A stretch of 7,421 nt of DNA from Burkholderiaceae bacterium (GTDB taxonomy: Bacteria > Pseudomonadota > Gammaproteobacteria > Burkholderiales > Burkholderiaceae), in assembly GCA_030151165.1 (NCBI GenBank), contig JASLEM010000144.1:1-7421 (forward strand), in the 5' to 3' direction. How positions within the stretch are numbered: position 1 is the first letter of the stretch; each line of letters begins with the position of its first letter. A program made the position numbers and the translations under genes. This document shows positions 1-6,665 of this stretch, piece by piece. Below the pieces are notes generated by a model. It was not told the DNA's origin. It was given only the letters and a program-made list of their open reading frames with translations, and ran no database searches.

Positions 1-1
1 C

Positions 2-1645
2 AACAACGGCGAAGGCGGCGCGATGGCGCTGACGGCGCTCGCGTCGCGCGCGGGCGGCACCGCGCGGCGGCGCGCGATCATCATGATGGTGGGCATGTTC
101 GGCGCGACGCTGTTCTTCGGCGACAGCGTCATCACGCCCGCGGTCACCGTGATGGGTGCGGTCGAGGGCATCGAGGTCGTCGCGCCGCAGTTGAAGGCCT
201 ACGTCGTGCCGCTGTCGGTCGTCGTGCTCGTGATGCTGTTCGCCGTGCAGCGCTTCGGCACCGGCGCGGTGGGTAAGAGCTTCGGCCCGATCATCGTGGT
301 GTGGTTCTCGGGCCTGGCCGTGACGGGCCTGATGCACATCCTGCAGGCGCCGGTCATCCTGAACGCGCTCAACCCGATCAACGCCGCCGAGTTCCTGCTC
401 GACCGCGGCTGGCACGTGTTCGCCGCGCTCGGCGCGATCGTGCTCGCGCTCACCGGCGCCGAAGCGCTGTACGCCGACATGGGCCACTTCGGCAAGACGC
501 CGATCCGCCTGGCATGGAGCACGATGGTGCTGCCGGCGCTCGCGCTCAACTACATGGGCCAGGGCGCGCTGCTGATCCGCGACCCGGCCGCGATCGACAA
601 CCCGTTCTACAAGATGTTCCCGCCGGCCTGGGTGATCCCGGTCGTCGTGCTGGCGACGATGGCCGCGGTCATCGCGTCGCAGGCCGTGATCTCGGGCGCG
701 TTCTCGATGACCAAGCAGGCCATCCAGCTCGGCTTCCTGCCGCGCATGGAGGTGATCTACACGTCGGTGCGCGAGGCCGGGCAGATCTACCTGCCGCGCG
801 TCAACTGGCTGCTGCTGATCGCGGTGGTGATCGTCGTGATCGGCTTCGGCAGCGTCTCCAACATCACCGCCGCGTACGGCATCGCGGTGACGGTGACGAT
901 GCTGATCGATACCGTGCTGACCTACTACGTCGTGCGCTACGGCTGGGGCTTCCCGGCCTGGGTGGCGATCGCGGCCACCGGCTTCTTCCTCGCGATCGAC
1001 GCGCTGCTGGTCGCCGCCTGCTCGCTGAAGTTCCTGCAGGGCGGCTGGTTCCCGCTGATGCTGGGGCTGGCGATCTTCGCGGTGATGTCGACCTGGAAGC
1101 GCGGCCGCGAGCTGCTGCTGGAGAACATCCGCCGCGACGATCCCGACCTCGTGCCCTTCATCACCGCGCTCGCCGCCGACGACATCGTCCGCACGCCGCG
1201 CACCGCGATCTACACGGTGGCCAACCCGGGCACCGTGCCGCAGGCGCTGCTGCACAACCTGAAGCACTACCAGGTGCTGCACGACACCAACGTCATCCTC
1301 ACCGTCAAGTTCCACGAGGTGCCCTGGGTGCCGTTCGCCGAGCGCGTTCAGGTCGAGCCGCTCGCGCGCGGCTTCTGGCGCGTCACCGTCAACTACGGCT
1401 TCAAGAACACGCCCGACATCCCGCAGGCGCTGACGCTGTGCCGCTCGCACGGCCTCGAGGTCGAGGAGTTCACGACCAGCTACTTCCTCAGCCGCGAGAC
1501 GGTCGTGCCCACGCGCGGCGACGGCATGGCGCACTGGCGCGAGCGCCTCTTCGCGGCGATGACGCGCAACGCGGGCAGCGTGGTGGAGTTCTTCCGGTTG
1601 CCGAACAACTCGGTGATCGAGCTCGGGACTCGAGTACAGATCTAG
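2..1645 (+). CDS. kup: Kup-family low-affinity potassium uptake protein (5' end outside window)
   Basis: This is an inner-membrane K+ uptake transporter (K+/H+ symport in the family), cut by the left window edge. The frame is open from base 2 and reads [16 protein letters not shown]. That is the Kup motif after the first membrane segments, so the ATG at 23 is internal and not the start. Family hallmarks follow, numbered within the 547 visible residues: [19 protein letters not shown] (about 38-56), [20 protein letters not shown] (151-170), [10 protein letters not shown] (182-191), [20 protein letters not shown] (225-244). Many hydrophobic helices run up to about residue 362. A soluble C-terminal domain then ends in [13 protein letters not shown], matching the usual Kup tail, so the 3' end is intact. 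Kup proteins are about 620-630 residues, so roughly 80 are missing upstream. The stop is TAG. A small gene follows 8 bases later and may be cotranscribed. Family assignment is very secure. Confidence 0.97.
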   Translation, partial: NNGEGGAMALTALASRAGGTARRRAIIMMVGMFGATLFFGDSVITPAVTVMGAVEGIEVVAPQLKAYVVPLSVVVLVMLFAVQRFGTGAVGKSFGPIIVVWFSGLAVTGLMHILQAPVILNALNPINAAEFLLDRGWHVFAALGAIVLALTGAEALYADMGHFGKTPIRLAWSTMVLPALALNYMGQGALLIRDPAAIDNPFYKMFPPAWVIPVVVLATMAAVIASQAVISGAFSMTKQAIQLGFLPRMEVIYTSVREAGQIYLPRVNWLLLIAVVIVVIGFGSVSNITAAYGIAVTVTMLIDTVLTYYVVRYGWGFPAWVAIAATGFFLAIDALLVAACSLKFLQGGWFPLMLGLAIFAVMSTWKRGRELLLENIRRDDPDLVPFITALAADDIVRTPRTAIYTVANPGTVPQALLHNLKHYQVLHDTNVILTVKFHEVPWVPFAERVQVEPLARGFWRVTVNYGFKNTPDIPQALTLCRSHGLEVEEFTTSYFLSRETVVPTRGDGMAHWRERLFAAMTRNAGSVVEFFRLPNNSVIELGTRVQI

Positions 1646-1653
1646 CCGCCGCG

Positions 1654-1950
1654 ATGCCGTTCTTCACGGTCATGGTGCACGGCGACGGCATCCGCCTTCC
1701 GGGCGATGGCACCTCGCCGGCATCGGTCGGGTTCTACACGTCGATGACCGTCCGGGCGTCGTCGCCCGAGACGGCGGCGGCCGAGGTCCTCGGCGCCGTG
1801 GCGCGCCGATGGGACGCGCCGCCGTACGTGAACGCGAACCGGGGCGCCGCGCCGGCGCTCGCCGTCGAGGGCGTGCGAGCGGTGTCGCTGTGGCACTGGC
1901 TCGCGCGCAGGAACGGCGGGCACACCTTCTATCCTGCCGCGCCGGGTTGA
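1654..1950 (+). CDS. Small conserved-looking protein of unknown function (98 aa)
   Basis: I do not recognise a function. The gene starts with ATG 8 bases after the kup stop and reads MPFFTVMVHGDGIRL, then GFYTSMTVRASSPETAAAEV at residues 26-45, and ends SLWHWLARRNGGHTFYPAAPG. Coding is supported by about 90% G or C at third positions and by ordinary soluble-protein composition; frames on the other strand here are Arg/Ser/Pro-rich shadows. There are no membrane segments, signal peptide or cysteines. The layout suggests a compact single domain: an initial beta strand (FFTVMVHG), a GFYT strand, then a helix with a 'PETAAAEVLGAVARRW' pattern. It vaguely recalls small uncharacterised proteobacterial proteins with a GFYTTR-like motif, from memory only. 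No clear Shine-Dalgarno precedes the start, so translation may be coupled to kup. It ends 4 bases before the convergent cyclase stop. A role in K+ transport is only suggested by adjacency. Confidence 0.75.
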   Translation: MPFFTVMVHGDGIRLPGDGTSPASVGFYTSMTVRASSPETAAAEVLGAVARRWDAPPYVNANRGAAPALAVEGVRAVSLWHWLARRNGGHTFYPAAPG

Positions 1951-1954
1951 TCCG

Positions 1955-3160
1955 TCAACGTCGGCTCTGGATGACTCGCAACGACGTGTTCTCCGGCGGC
2001 ACCGCCTCGTCCGCCACGCGCGTGCGGTTGCGCCCGGCGTGCTTGGCGGTGTAGAGCGCGCCGTCGGCCTGGGCGATGAGGTCGTCGATGCCCATGCAGC
2101 CGCCCGCCACCGCGGCGACGCCGATGCTGATGGTGACCGGCGGCACGTTGGCCGGCATGCCGGGCGCGGGCTCGGCGACGGCGATGCGCAGGCGCTCGGC
2201 GATGCCGGCGGCGGTGAGCAGGTCGGTGTCGGGCAGGATCGCGACGAACTCGTCGCCGCCGTAGCGCCCGAACAGGTCGGTGCAGCGCAGCACCGACTGG
2301 CCGTGCATCGCGACATGCCGCAGCACCGCGTCGCCCGCCGCGTGGCCGCAGTCGTCGTTGATGGTCTTGAACTTGTCGATGTCGACGATGAAGGCCGCCG
2401 TGAAGCTCTGCTGGCGACGCGCGCGCTGCAGGTCGCGCTGCGCTTGCGTGTAGAGCGCGCCGCGCGACAGCGCGCCCGTCAGGTGGTCGGTGCGCGCCAG
2501 CTGCAGCACCCATTCGTGCATGCGGTCGGTGATCAGCAGCACGAAGCCGACGTTGCACAGCACGTCCATGATCACCAGCGCGCCGAGGTACGCGGCGATC
2601 GTCGGGTTGCTCAGGTTGAGCACCGGCGCGCCCTCGGGCAGGTGGGCGGTCGTCCACATCCGCGACAGGTTGGCGATCGCCCAGCCGCCGAGGCCCACCA
2701 TCGTCACGGCGCGGCTGACGCTCGCCGGCGCGCTCACGGCCAGCGTGTACACGCCCCAGGTCGCCAGCGCCGCCATGCCGCCCACCATGATGCCCACGCG
2801 CACCCGCGGCTCCGGCCAGACGAGCAGCGTCGCGGCCACCCCCAGCATCAACGCGCCGCACACGCCGGCGAGCCAGGCGCGCGGCACGGGGCGGCGGTCG
2901 AACTGGCGCAGCGCGGCCACGCTGGTGGTGCGGCCGACCAGCATCGTCCAGTTGCCGACGATGACGGGCACCCAGATCGGGACGACGCCCTGCAGCATGT
3001 GCGCCGCGGCGGCGATGCCGAGAAACAGGTTGGAGACGGCCCACAGGCGCAGGCCCGGCATCGGCTGGCGGATGCGGCGCTCGAGCGCCAGCACGACGAG
3101 GCTGAACACCACGCACAGCGCGGAGACCACCGCCAGCAGCGAGCGGCCGTCGATCGTCAT
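1955..3160 (-). CDS. Membrane-anchored diguanylate cyclase (GGDEF domain)
   Basis: This enzyme makes c-di-GMP from two GTP at the inner membrane. It has 401 residues and an ATG start (MTIDGRSLLAVV). Residues 7-211 form about seven hydrophobic segments (roughly 7-26, 38-58, 65-80, 97-116, 123-142, 152-166, 188-211), a membrane sensor region I cannot assign to a named MASE family. The GGDEF domain spans about 220-385: DHLTG at 225-229, the metal-binding strand FIVDIDKFKTIND (257-269, D260), the active loop RYGGDEFVAILPD with GGDEF at 301-305, and TISIGVA at 343-349. An RxxD inhibitory site (RCTD, 292-295) lies exactly five residues before GGDEF. All expected catalytic residues are present, so activity with product feedback inhibition is likely. 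There is no EAL domain. The gene is convergent with the kup pair and lies downstream of mocR on the same strand, but a 203-base gap with a terminator candidate argues for its own promoter. The signal it senses is unknown. Confidence 0.95.
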   Translation of the reverse strand: MTIDGRSLLAVVSALCVVFSLVVLALERRIRQPMPGLRLWAVSNLFLGIAAAAHMLQGVVPIWVPVIVGNWTMLVGRTTSVAALRQFDRRPVPRAWLAGVCGALMLGVAATLLVWPEPRVRVGIMVGGMAALATWGVYTLAVSAPASVSRAVTMVGLGGWAIANLSRMWTTAHLPEGAPVLNLSNPTIAAYLGALVIMDVLCNVGFVLLITDRMHEWVLQLARTDHLTGALSRGALYTQAQRDLQRARRQQSFTAAFIVDIDKFKTINDDCGHAAGDAVLRHVAMHGQSVLRCTDLFGRYGGDEFVAILPDTDLLTAAGIAERLRIAVAEPAPGMPANVPPVTISIGVAAVAGGCMGIDDLIAQADGALYTAKHAGRNRTRVADEAVPPENTSLRVIQSRR

Positions 3161-3254
3161 GGCTGTGCGTCCGTGCGTTGGTCGCCGGTGGATGTGTGCA
3201 TGTCGTGGCCCCCGTGCCCAGACGGACGAGTCTAGGCTCGCCCTGCCGCGCTTG

Positions 3255-3275
3255 AAAGAGGCGCGGCGCCTTTTT
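3255..3275 (-). terminator. Candidate bidirectional intrinsic terminator downstream of mocR
   Basis: Read on the minus strand this is A5, then AGGCG-CCG-CGCCT (5-bp stem, 3-base loop), then CTTT. The A-run can partly pair with the trailing T-rich stretch. Read on the plus strand the same hairpin is followed by T5. The A-stem-T symmetry is typical of bidirectional terminators. It lies about 90 bases after the mocR stop and about 95 bases before the cyclase start, so it would separate the two same-strand genes. An alternative 7-bp stem, GCCGCGC/GCGCGGC (3245-3251 with 3261-3267), overlaps it. The stem is short and the minus-strand U-tract is interrupted by C, so strength is uncertain. Confidence 0.5.
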
Positions 3276-3313
3276 GCGGCTTCTGGGGGATCGGGCTTAC
3301 CCTCTCGCGACCC

Positions 3314-3337
3314 GCCCGCCGCATCGGCCCGGCGGGC
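3314..3337. repeat. 8-bp perfect inverted repeat in the mocR 3' flank
   Basis: The arms GCCCGCCG (3314-3321) and CGGCGGGC (3330-3337) are perfect complements around an 8-base loop, starting 26 bases after the mocR stop in its direction of transcription. No T-tract follows on either strand. It may stabilise the 3' end of the mocR mRNA or cooperate with the terminator candidate at 3255-3275. It could also be chance in DNA this rich in G+C. Confidence 0.4.
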
Positions 3338-3363
3338 ACGAGCGCGCGCGGCGCGGGCCGAAG

Positions 3364-5001
3364 TCAGGCGGCGAGGACGTCGCGCAGCACCGGCGCGAGG
3401 CGGTCGACCAGGGGCGCGATCGTCTCGGCGGGCGTGGCGGCGAAGGACAGCACCAGCCCGCGCCAGCGCACCCGCATCGCGTAGACCGATAGCGGGATCG
3501 CCGTGACGCCGCGGGCGATGGCGGCGCGGGCGACGGCGCGGTCGTCGACGTCGTCCGGCAGCGAGAGCGTCAGGTGCACGCCGCGCGCGCCGGAGACGAC
3601 GCTGAGGCGCCCCGTCGCGAACTCGCGCGGCAGCGCGCGCCCCAGCGCCTGCAGCATCGCCTCGCGCCGCACGCCGTACTCGCGCCGCAGCGTGCGCACG
3701 TGGGCGGCGTAGTGGCCCTCGCGCATGAAGTCGGCCAGCACCTGCTGCACGATCTGGTCGCCGTCGCGGTAGAAGTCGGCCGAGGCCTCGGCGAAGACCT
3801 GCTGCAGGCCCGCGGGCACGACGAGGAAGGCGACGCGGATGCCCGGGTAGACCGTCTTGCTGAAGGTGCCGAGGTAGATCACGCGCCCGGCGGCGTCCTG
3901 GCCCTGCAGCGACGGGAACGGCGCGCCCTCGTAGCGGTACTCGCTGTCGTAGTCGTCCTCCAGCAGCAGCGTGTCGTGGCGCGCGGCGAACTGCAGCCAC
4001 TCGAGGCGGCGCGCGAGCGGCATCACGCCGCCGGTCGGGAACTGGTTGGACGGCGTCAGGTAGGCCACGCGCGGCGCGCGCTGGCCGCGGCGCAACACCG
4101 GCACGGGCAGGCCCTGGGCGTCGACCGGCACCGGCGTCAGCTTCAGGCCGTGGTCGCCCAGCACCTGCGCGGCCGACCAGTAGCCGGGATCCTCGAGCAG
4201 CACGGTGTCGCCCGGGTCGCACATCAGGCGGGCGACGAGGTCGATCGACTCGCCGGTGCCGTCGGTGATGATGACCTGGCCGGGCTCGCAGCGCACGCCG
4301 CGCGTGGCACGCACGTGCTCGGCGATCGCCTGGCGCAGCTCGGGCGCGCCGCCGGGCTCGCCGTGGTCGAGCTGCGCGGGGTCGTGGCGGCGCAGCTGCC
4401 GGTGCTGCAGCCGGTTCCACAGGCGCTGCGGGAACAGCGCGAAGTCGAACTGGCCCGGGCAGAAGGGTTGGCGCGTCCAGAAATCGTGCAGCGGATGGCC
4501 GTGGTAGCGGCGGCCGCGGCGCGAGAAGCCGAGCGGGGCGGCGGGTGGCGTCGCGAAGGACGTGGGCGCGTCGCCTCGTTGCGATGCCGATGCGGCCGGC
4601 GCGGGCGCATGCGGCGCGAGCGATGCCGACGATCCGCCCGCCGCGCCGGGCAGCGCGTCCGGCGCGATGCGGCAGACGTAGGTGCCCGAGCCTTGCCCGG
4701 CGACGACGAAGCCTTCCGCGCGCAGCTGCTCGTAGACCGGCACGACGGTGTTGCGCGCCACGCCCAGCGCCTGCGCGAGCGTGCGCGTCGACGGCAGCCG
4801 GTGCGCGGGCGGCACCACGCGGTCGAGGATCGCGCGGCGCATCAGGCGGGTCAGCTGCGCACCGATCGTGCCGGCGTCGCCCTCGGCGGACGCCGACGGC
4901 TGCCACGCGTGCTGCAGCCAGTCGACGAGCGTGTCGGCCCGGGCGCTCGACGCGGAAGGCGACGCGCGAGCGGGCGATGTCGAGTCGGGTGGCCGGGCCA
5001 T
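3364..5001 (-). CDS. MocR-family regulator (GntR wHTH + PLP aminotransferase-like domain)
   Basis: A one-component transcription regulator in which a GntR winged-helix DNA-binding domain is fused to a fold-type I aminotransferase domain that binds PLP and senses an amine or amino acid. Residue numbers are for 545 aa from the ATG at 5001. The wHTH lies at about 45-110, with LPSTRTLAQALGVARNTV at 69-86 and the wing GQGSGTYV at 103-110. An Ala/Pro/Ser-rich linker runs to about 165. The aminotransferase domain shows PSNQFPTGG (317-325), EDDYDSEYRY (348-357, with the Asp expected to contact the PLP ring) and GTFSKTVYPGIRVAF (378-392), whose Lys (382) would form the Schiff base. The segment TDGTGESIDL differs from the more usual GSQQALDL style. 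An in-frame GTG at 5016 would add five residues (MHNPR); neither start has a good ribosome site, and I preferred the ATG. The gene is divergent from the glutamine-synthetase-like gene, so it probably regulates that gene and itself in response to a polyamine or GABA-type ligand. Related to PuuR only by possible role, and to PdxR/GabR/TauR by family. Confidence 0.93.
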   Translation of the reverse strand: MARPPDSTSPARASPSASSARADTLVDWLQHAWQPSASAEGDAGTIGAQLTRLMRRAILDRVVPPAHRLPSTRTLAQALGVARNTVVPVYEQLRAEGFVVAGQGSGTYVCRIAPDALPGAAGGSSASLAPHAPAPAASASQRGDAPTSFATPPAAPLGFSRRGRRYHGHPLHDFWTRQPFCPGQFDFALFPQRLWNRLQHRQLRRHDPAQLDHGEPGGAPELRQAIAEHVRATRGVRCEPGQVIITDGTGESIDLVARLMCDPGDTVLLEDPGYWSAAQVLGDHGLKLTPVPVDAQGLPVPVLRRGQRAPRVAYLTPSNQFPTGGVMPLARRLEWLQFAARHDTLLLEDDYDSEYRYEGAPFPSLQGQDAAGRVIYLGTFSKTVYPGIRVAFLVVPAGLQQVFAEASADFYRDGDQIVQQVLADFMREGHYAAHVRTLRREYGVRREAMLQALGRALPREFATGRLSVVSGARGVHLTLSLPDDVDDRAVARAAIARGVTAIPLSVYAMRVRWRGLVLSFAATPAETIAPLVDRLAPVLRDVLAA

Positions 5002-5026
5002 GCGTGGATTGTGCACGCTGCGGCGC

Positions 5027-5074
5027 GAAGTGGCCCAGTCGGCTTCGCCGGAAGTGGCCCTTCCCGCTGGGCCA
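5027..5074. promoter_or_regulatory. Candidate MocR operator between divergent genes: direct repeats plus inverted half-site
   Basis: The decamer GAAGTGGCCC occurs twice, identically, at 5027-5036 and 5051-5060, 24 bases start to start. A reversed half-site CTGGGCCA at 5067-5074 is an exact 8-base complement of TGGCCCAG at 5031-5038, and it also forms TGGCCC/GGGCCA with the second repeat. Paired direct repeats plus an inverted element are the known operator style of MocR regulators such as GabR and PdxR, whose dimers contact separated sites. The position, between a mocR gene and its likely target, supports this. Binding itself is inferred. Confidence 0.6.
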
Positions 5075-5089
5075 ATCCGCTTCTAAGCT
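5061..5089 (+). promoter_or_regulatory. Weak candidate promoter for the puuA-like gene
   Basis: TTCCCG (5061-5066) and TAAGCT (5084-5089) are separated by 17 bases and sit where -35 and -10 boxes could be, each matching about half the sigma-70 consensus. TAAGCT is the most AT-rich patch of the divergent region. If it is used, transcription would begin at or within a base or two of the ATG at 5097, giving a leaderless or nearly leaderless message; no ribosome site is visible before that ATG. The -35 overlaps the operator candidate, as expected for repression or for MocR-dependent activation of a poor promoter. Confidence 0.25.
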
Positions 5090-5096
5090 TCGTGCC

Positions 5097-6554
5097 ATGA
5101 CTGCCGCTTCCGACCGCACCCCGTCCCTGGCGCTCGCCGCCCCCTCGCGCGAGGCCGTCGAGTCCGCCCTGGCCGCGCTCGCCGCCACCGTGCCCGGTGG
5201 CCGCATCGACGCGATCGAGTGCGCCGTCGGCGACTTCAGCTCCGTCGCGCGCGGCAAGTCGGTCGGTCGCGCCGACTTCACCGGCATGGCCGGCTGCCGC
5301 TTCCCGTCGGTCGTGTTCGGCCTGACGCTGACCGCCGGCGAGCCCGAGACCGTCTTCGGCCCGCTGCTGCCGGCGTCCTACCTCGACATCAACCTCGTGC
5401 CCGACCTGTCGACGCTGAGCGCGCAGCCCGGCCGCAAGGCCACGGCGGCGGTGATCTGCGAGCCGGTCGGCCCGCTGCGCGCCGAGCGCTACGACCGCAC
5501 GATCTGCGCGAGCGAGCTGTCGCCGCGCGCCGCGCTGCGCCGCGTGCTCGCGCGCCTCGACGCCGCGGGCCTCGAGGCCACCGTCGCGCCGGAGCTGGAG
5601 CTGTTCCTCGTCGATCGCCGCGAAGAAGGCGGCCAGGTGAGTCTGCATGCGCCCAGCGCGCGTCCGGGCGCGCCGGCGCGCGAGCGCGCGTGCGAGTCGT
5701 ACTCGCTCGAGCGCACCGGCCACTTCGCCGAGTACTTCGACGCGCTGTTCGCGGCGTGCCACCTGCAGGGCATCCCGGTCTGCGGCCATGCGCACGAGGC
5801 GGCGTACTCGCAGTACGAGGTCAACTTCATGCCCGGCAAGCCGCTCGCGCAGGCCGACGCCGTGTTCCGCTTCAAGCGCCTCGCGCGCCAGGTCGCCGCG
5901 CAGTTCGGCTTCCTCGCCACGTTCGCGCCCAAGCCCTTCCTCGACCAGCCCGGTACCGGCATGCACTGGCACTTCAGCCTGCAGCACAAGGGCGGCGCGA
6001 AGGCGGGCGAGCCGGCCACGCACACCAATGCGTTCGCGCATCCGGACGGCCGCGACCGCGACACCCTGGGCGCCTTCATCGGCGGCCTGCAGGCCCACTC
6101 GGACGCCGCGATGGCGTTCTTCGCGCCGCACGACATGGCCTTCGACCGCATCCGCCTGAGCAACGCGTCGCCGTCGTCGGCGAGCTGGGCCTACGACGAC
6201 CGCGGCGCCGCGTTCCGCATTCCGCAGTCGAGCGCGCAGAACCGCCGCATCGAGAACCGCCTGCCGGGCGGCGACGCCAACCCGTACCTCACCGTCGCCG
6301 CGACGCTGGGCATGGGCCTGGCCGGCATCGAGCGTGGCCTGCAGCGTGCCGGCCTCGCCGAAGGCGTCGCGCTGCCGCGCACGCTGCCCGACGCCTGCAC
6401 CGCGCTCGAGCGCAGCGCGCTGATGCGCGAGCTGTTCGGCGATCCGCTGGTCGACCTCTTCGCGGCACTCAAGCGCCACGAGAGCGACGAGCGCCACGCG
6501 GCCGCCGACCCGCGCCACCACTGGGACCTCGTCCACCTCGTCGAACTCGCCTGA
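5097..6554 (+). CDS. puuA: Glutamine synthetase family protein, likely gamma-glutamylputrescine synthetase
   Basis: A cytoplasmic ATP-dependent ligase of 485 residues. From family and context it most likely joins glutamate to putrescine or another polyamine, the first step of the Puu/Spu degradation route. The N-terminal beta-grasp part includes GDFSSVARGKSVGRADF (45-61). Catalytic-domain motifs follow in order: the metal-binding ExE in APELELFLVD (164-173), HEAAYSQYEVNFMPG (233-247), GTGMHWHFSL (286-295), FRIPQSSAQNRRIENRLPGG (373-392) and DANPYLTVAATLGMGLAG (393-410). No GlnA-type adenylylation Tyr site is evident, and the protein is longer than E. coli PuuA (about 472). The loop near residue 46 reads DFSSVARGK, where glutamine-forming enzymes usually have DxxG, in line with an amine substrate. 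It starts at the first ATG after the divergent spacer; the frame is open further upstream only as antisense of mocR. An FAD oxidase gene follows 111 bases later. Alternatives are ligases for ethanolamine, isopropylamine or other polyamines; family is certain, substrate is not. Confidence 0.88.
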   Translation: MTAASDRTPSLALAAPSREAVESALAALAATVPGGRIDAIECAVGDFSSVARGKSVGRADFTGMAGCRFPSVVFGLTLTAGEPETVFGPLLPASYLDINLVPDLSTLSAQPGRKATAAVICEPVGPLRAERYDRTICASELSPRAALRRVLARLDAAGLEATVAPELELFLVDRREEGGQVSLHAPSARPGAPARERACESYSLERTGHFAEYFDALFAACHLQGIPVCGHAHEAAYSQYEVNFMPGKPLAQADAVFRFKRLARQVAAQFGFLATFAPKPFLDQPGTGMHWHFSLQHKGGAKAGEPATHTNAFAHPDGRDRDTLGAFIGGLQAHSDAAMAFFAPHDMAFDRIRLSNASPSSASWAYDDRGAAFRIPQSSAQNRRIENRLPGGDANPYLTVAATLGMGLAGIERGLQRAGLAEGVALPRTLPDACTALERSALMRELFGDPLVDLFAALKRHESDERHAAADPRHHWDLVHLVELA

Positions 6555-6603
6555 GCGGCGCGCGCCGCGACACGCCGCGCGTCATGCGCGGCGACGTCGT
6601 CGC
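6555..6603. repeat. Palindrome and hairpin cluster after the puuA stop
   Basis: A perfect 14-base palindrome, GCGGCGCGCGCCGC (6555-6568), begins at the base after the puuA stop. It is followed by a perfect 8-bp hairpin CGCCGCGC-GTCAT-GCGCGGCG (6573-6593), then GCGAC-GTC-GTCGC (6591-6603), whose 5' arm overlaps the previous hairpin's 3' arm so that the two compete. No T-tract follows, so this does not look like a standard intrinsic terminator. It may pause or partly terminate transcription between puuA and the next gene, or protect the upstream mRNA end. Confidence 0.5.
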
Positions 6604-6621
6604 GCGAGCACCGCTACCCGC

Positions 6622-6643
6622 ATCCGTATCCGATCCGTATCCG
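6622..6643. repeat. Tandem 11-bp duplication in the puuA-puuB spacer
   Basis: ATCCGTATCCG is present twice with no gap (6622-6632 and 6633-6643). Each copy is itself ATCCGT + ATCCG, giving four near-identical 5-6-base units. It sits 22 bases upstream of the puuB-like ATG and is less GC-rich than its surroundings. It may be a simple slippage product or may carry a regulatory function; no ribosome-binding motif is evident in it. Confidence 0.6.
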
Positions 6644-6665
6644 CAAGACCTTCCGAAAGCGTCCC

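Noticed and set aside
1619..1643. GAGCTC, CTCGAG and AGATCT six-base palindromes packed within 25 bases, resembling a cloning polylinker
   Set aside because: The stretch encodes the conserved Kup C-terminal tail (IELGTRVQI) in frame and the flanks are continuous natural sequence, so the sites are coincidental.
301..1653. In-frame upstream extension of the small gene at 1654 into the kup region
   Set aside because: The extension is out of frame with kup and translates to Arg/Pro/Ala-rich sequence; sensible protein begins only at the ATG at 1654.
2039..3235. A 398-codon plus-strand frame opposite the cyclase
   Set aside because: His/Arg/Ala/Asp repeats are typical antisense shadows; the minus strand carries an intact GGDEF protein.
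3229..3257. TTTCAA ... TAGACT on the minus strand as a cyclase promoter
   Set aside because: Spacing is 17 bases, but only three and four of six positions match consensus and the -35 overlaps the terminator candidate; too weak to list as a feature.
3574..5100. A 508-codon plus-strand frame opposite mocR
   Set aside because: Its Arg/His/Ala/Val-rich translation with no recognisable motif mirrors the antisense of a well-supported MocR gene.
1955..5287. A 1110-codon open frame on the minus strand
   Set aside because: Only its 3' part, from the ATG at 3160, is the real cyclase. The upstream part runs through the intergenic gap and the mocR region in a different frame with Arg/Ala/Pro-rich low-complexity translation, a usual effect of high G+C.
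4851..6536. A 561-codon minus-strand frame opposite puuA
   Set aside because: Antisense shadow rich in Arg, Glu, Ala and Val with no domain motifs, while puuA carries all glutamine synthetase family motifs.
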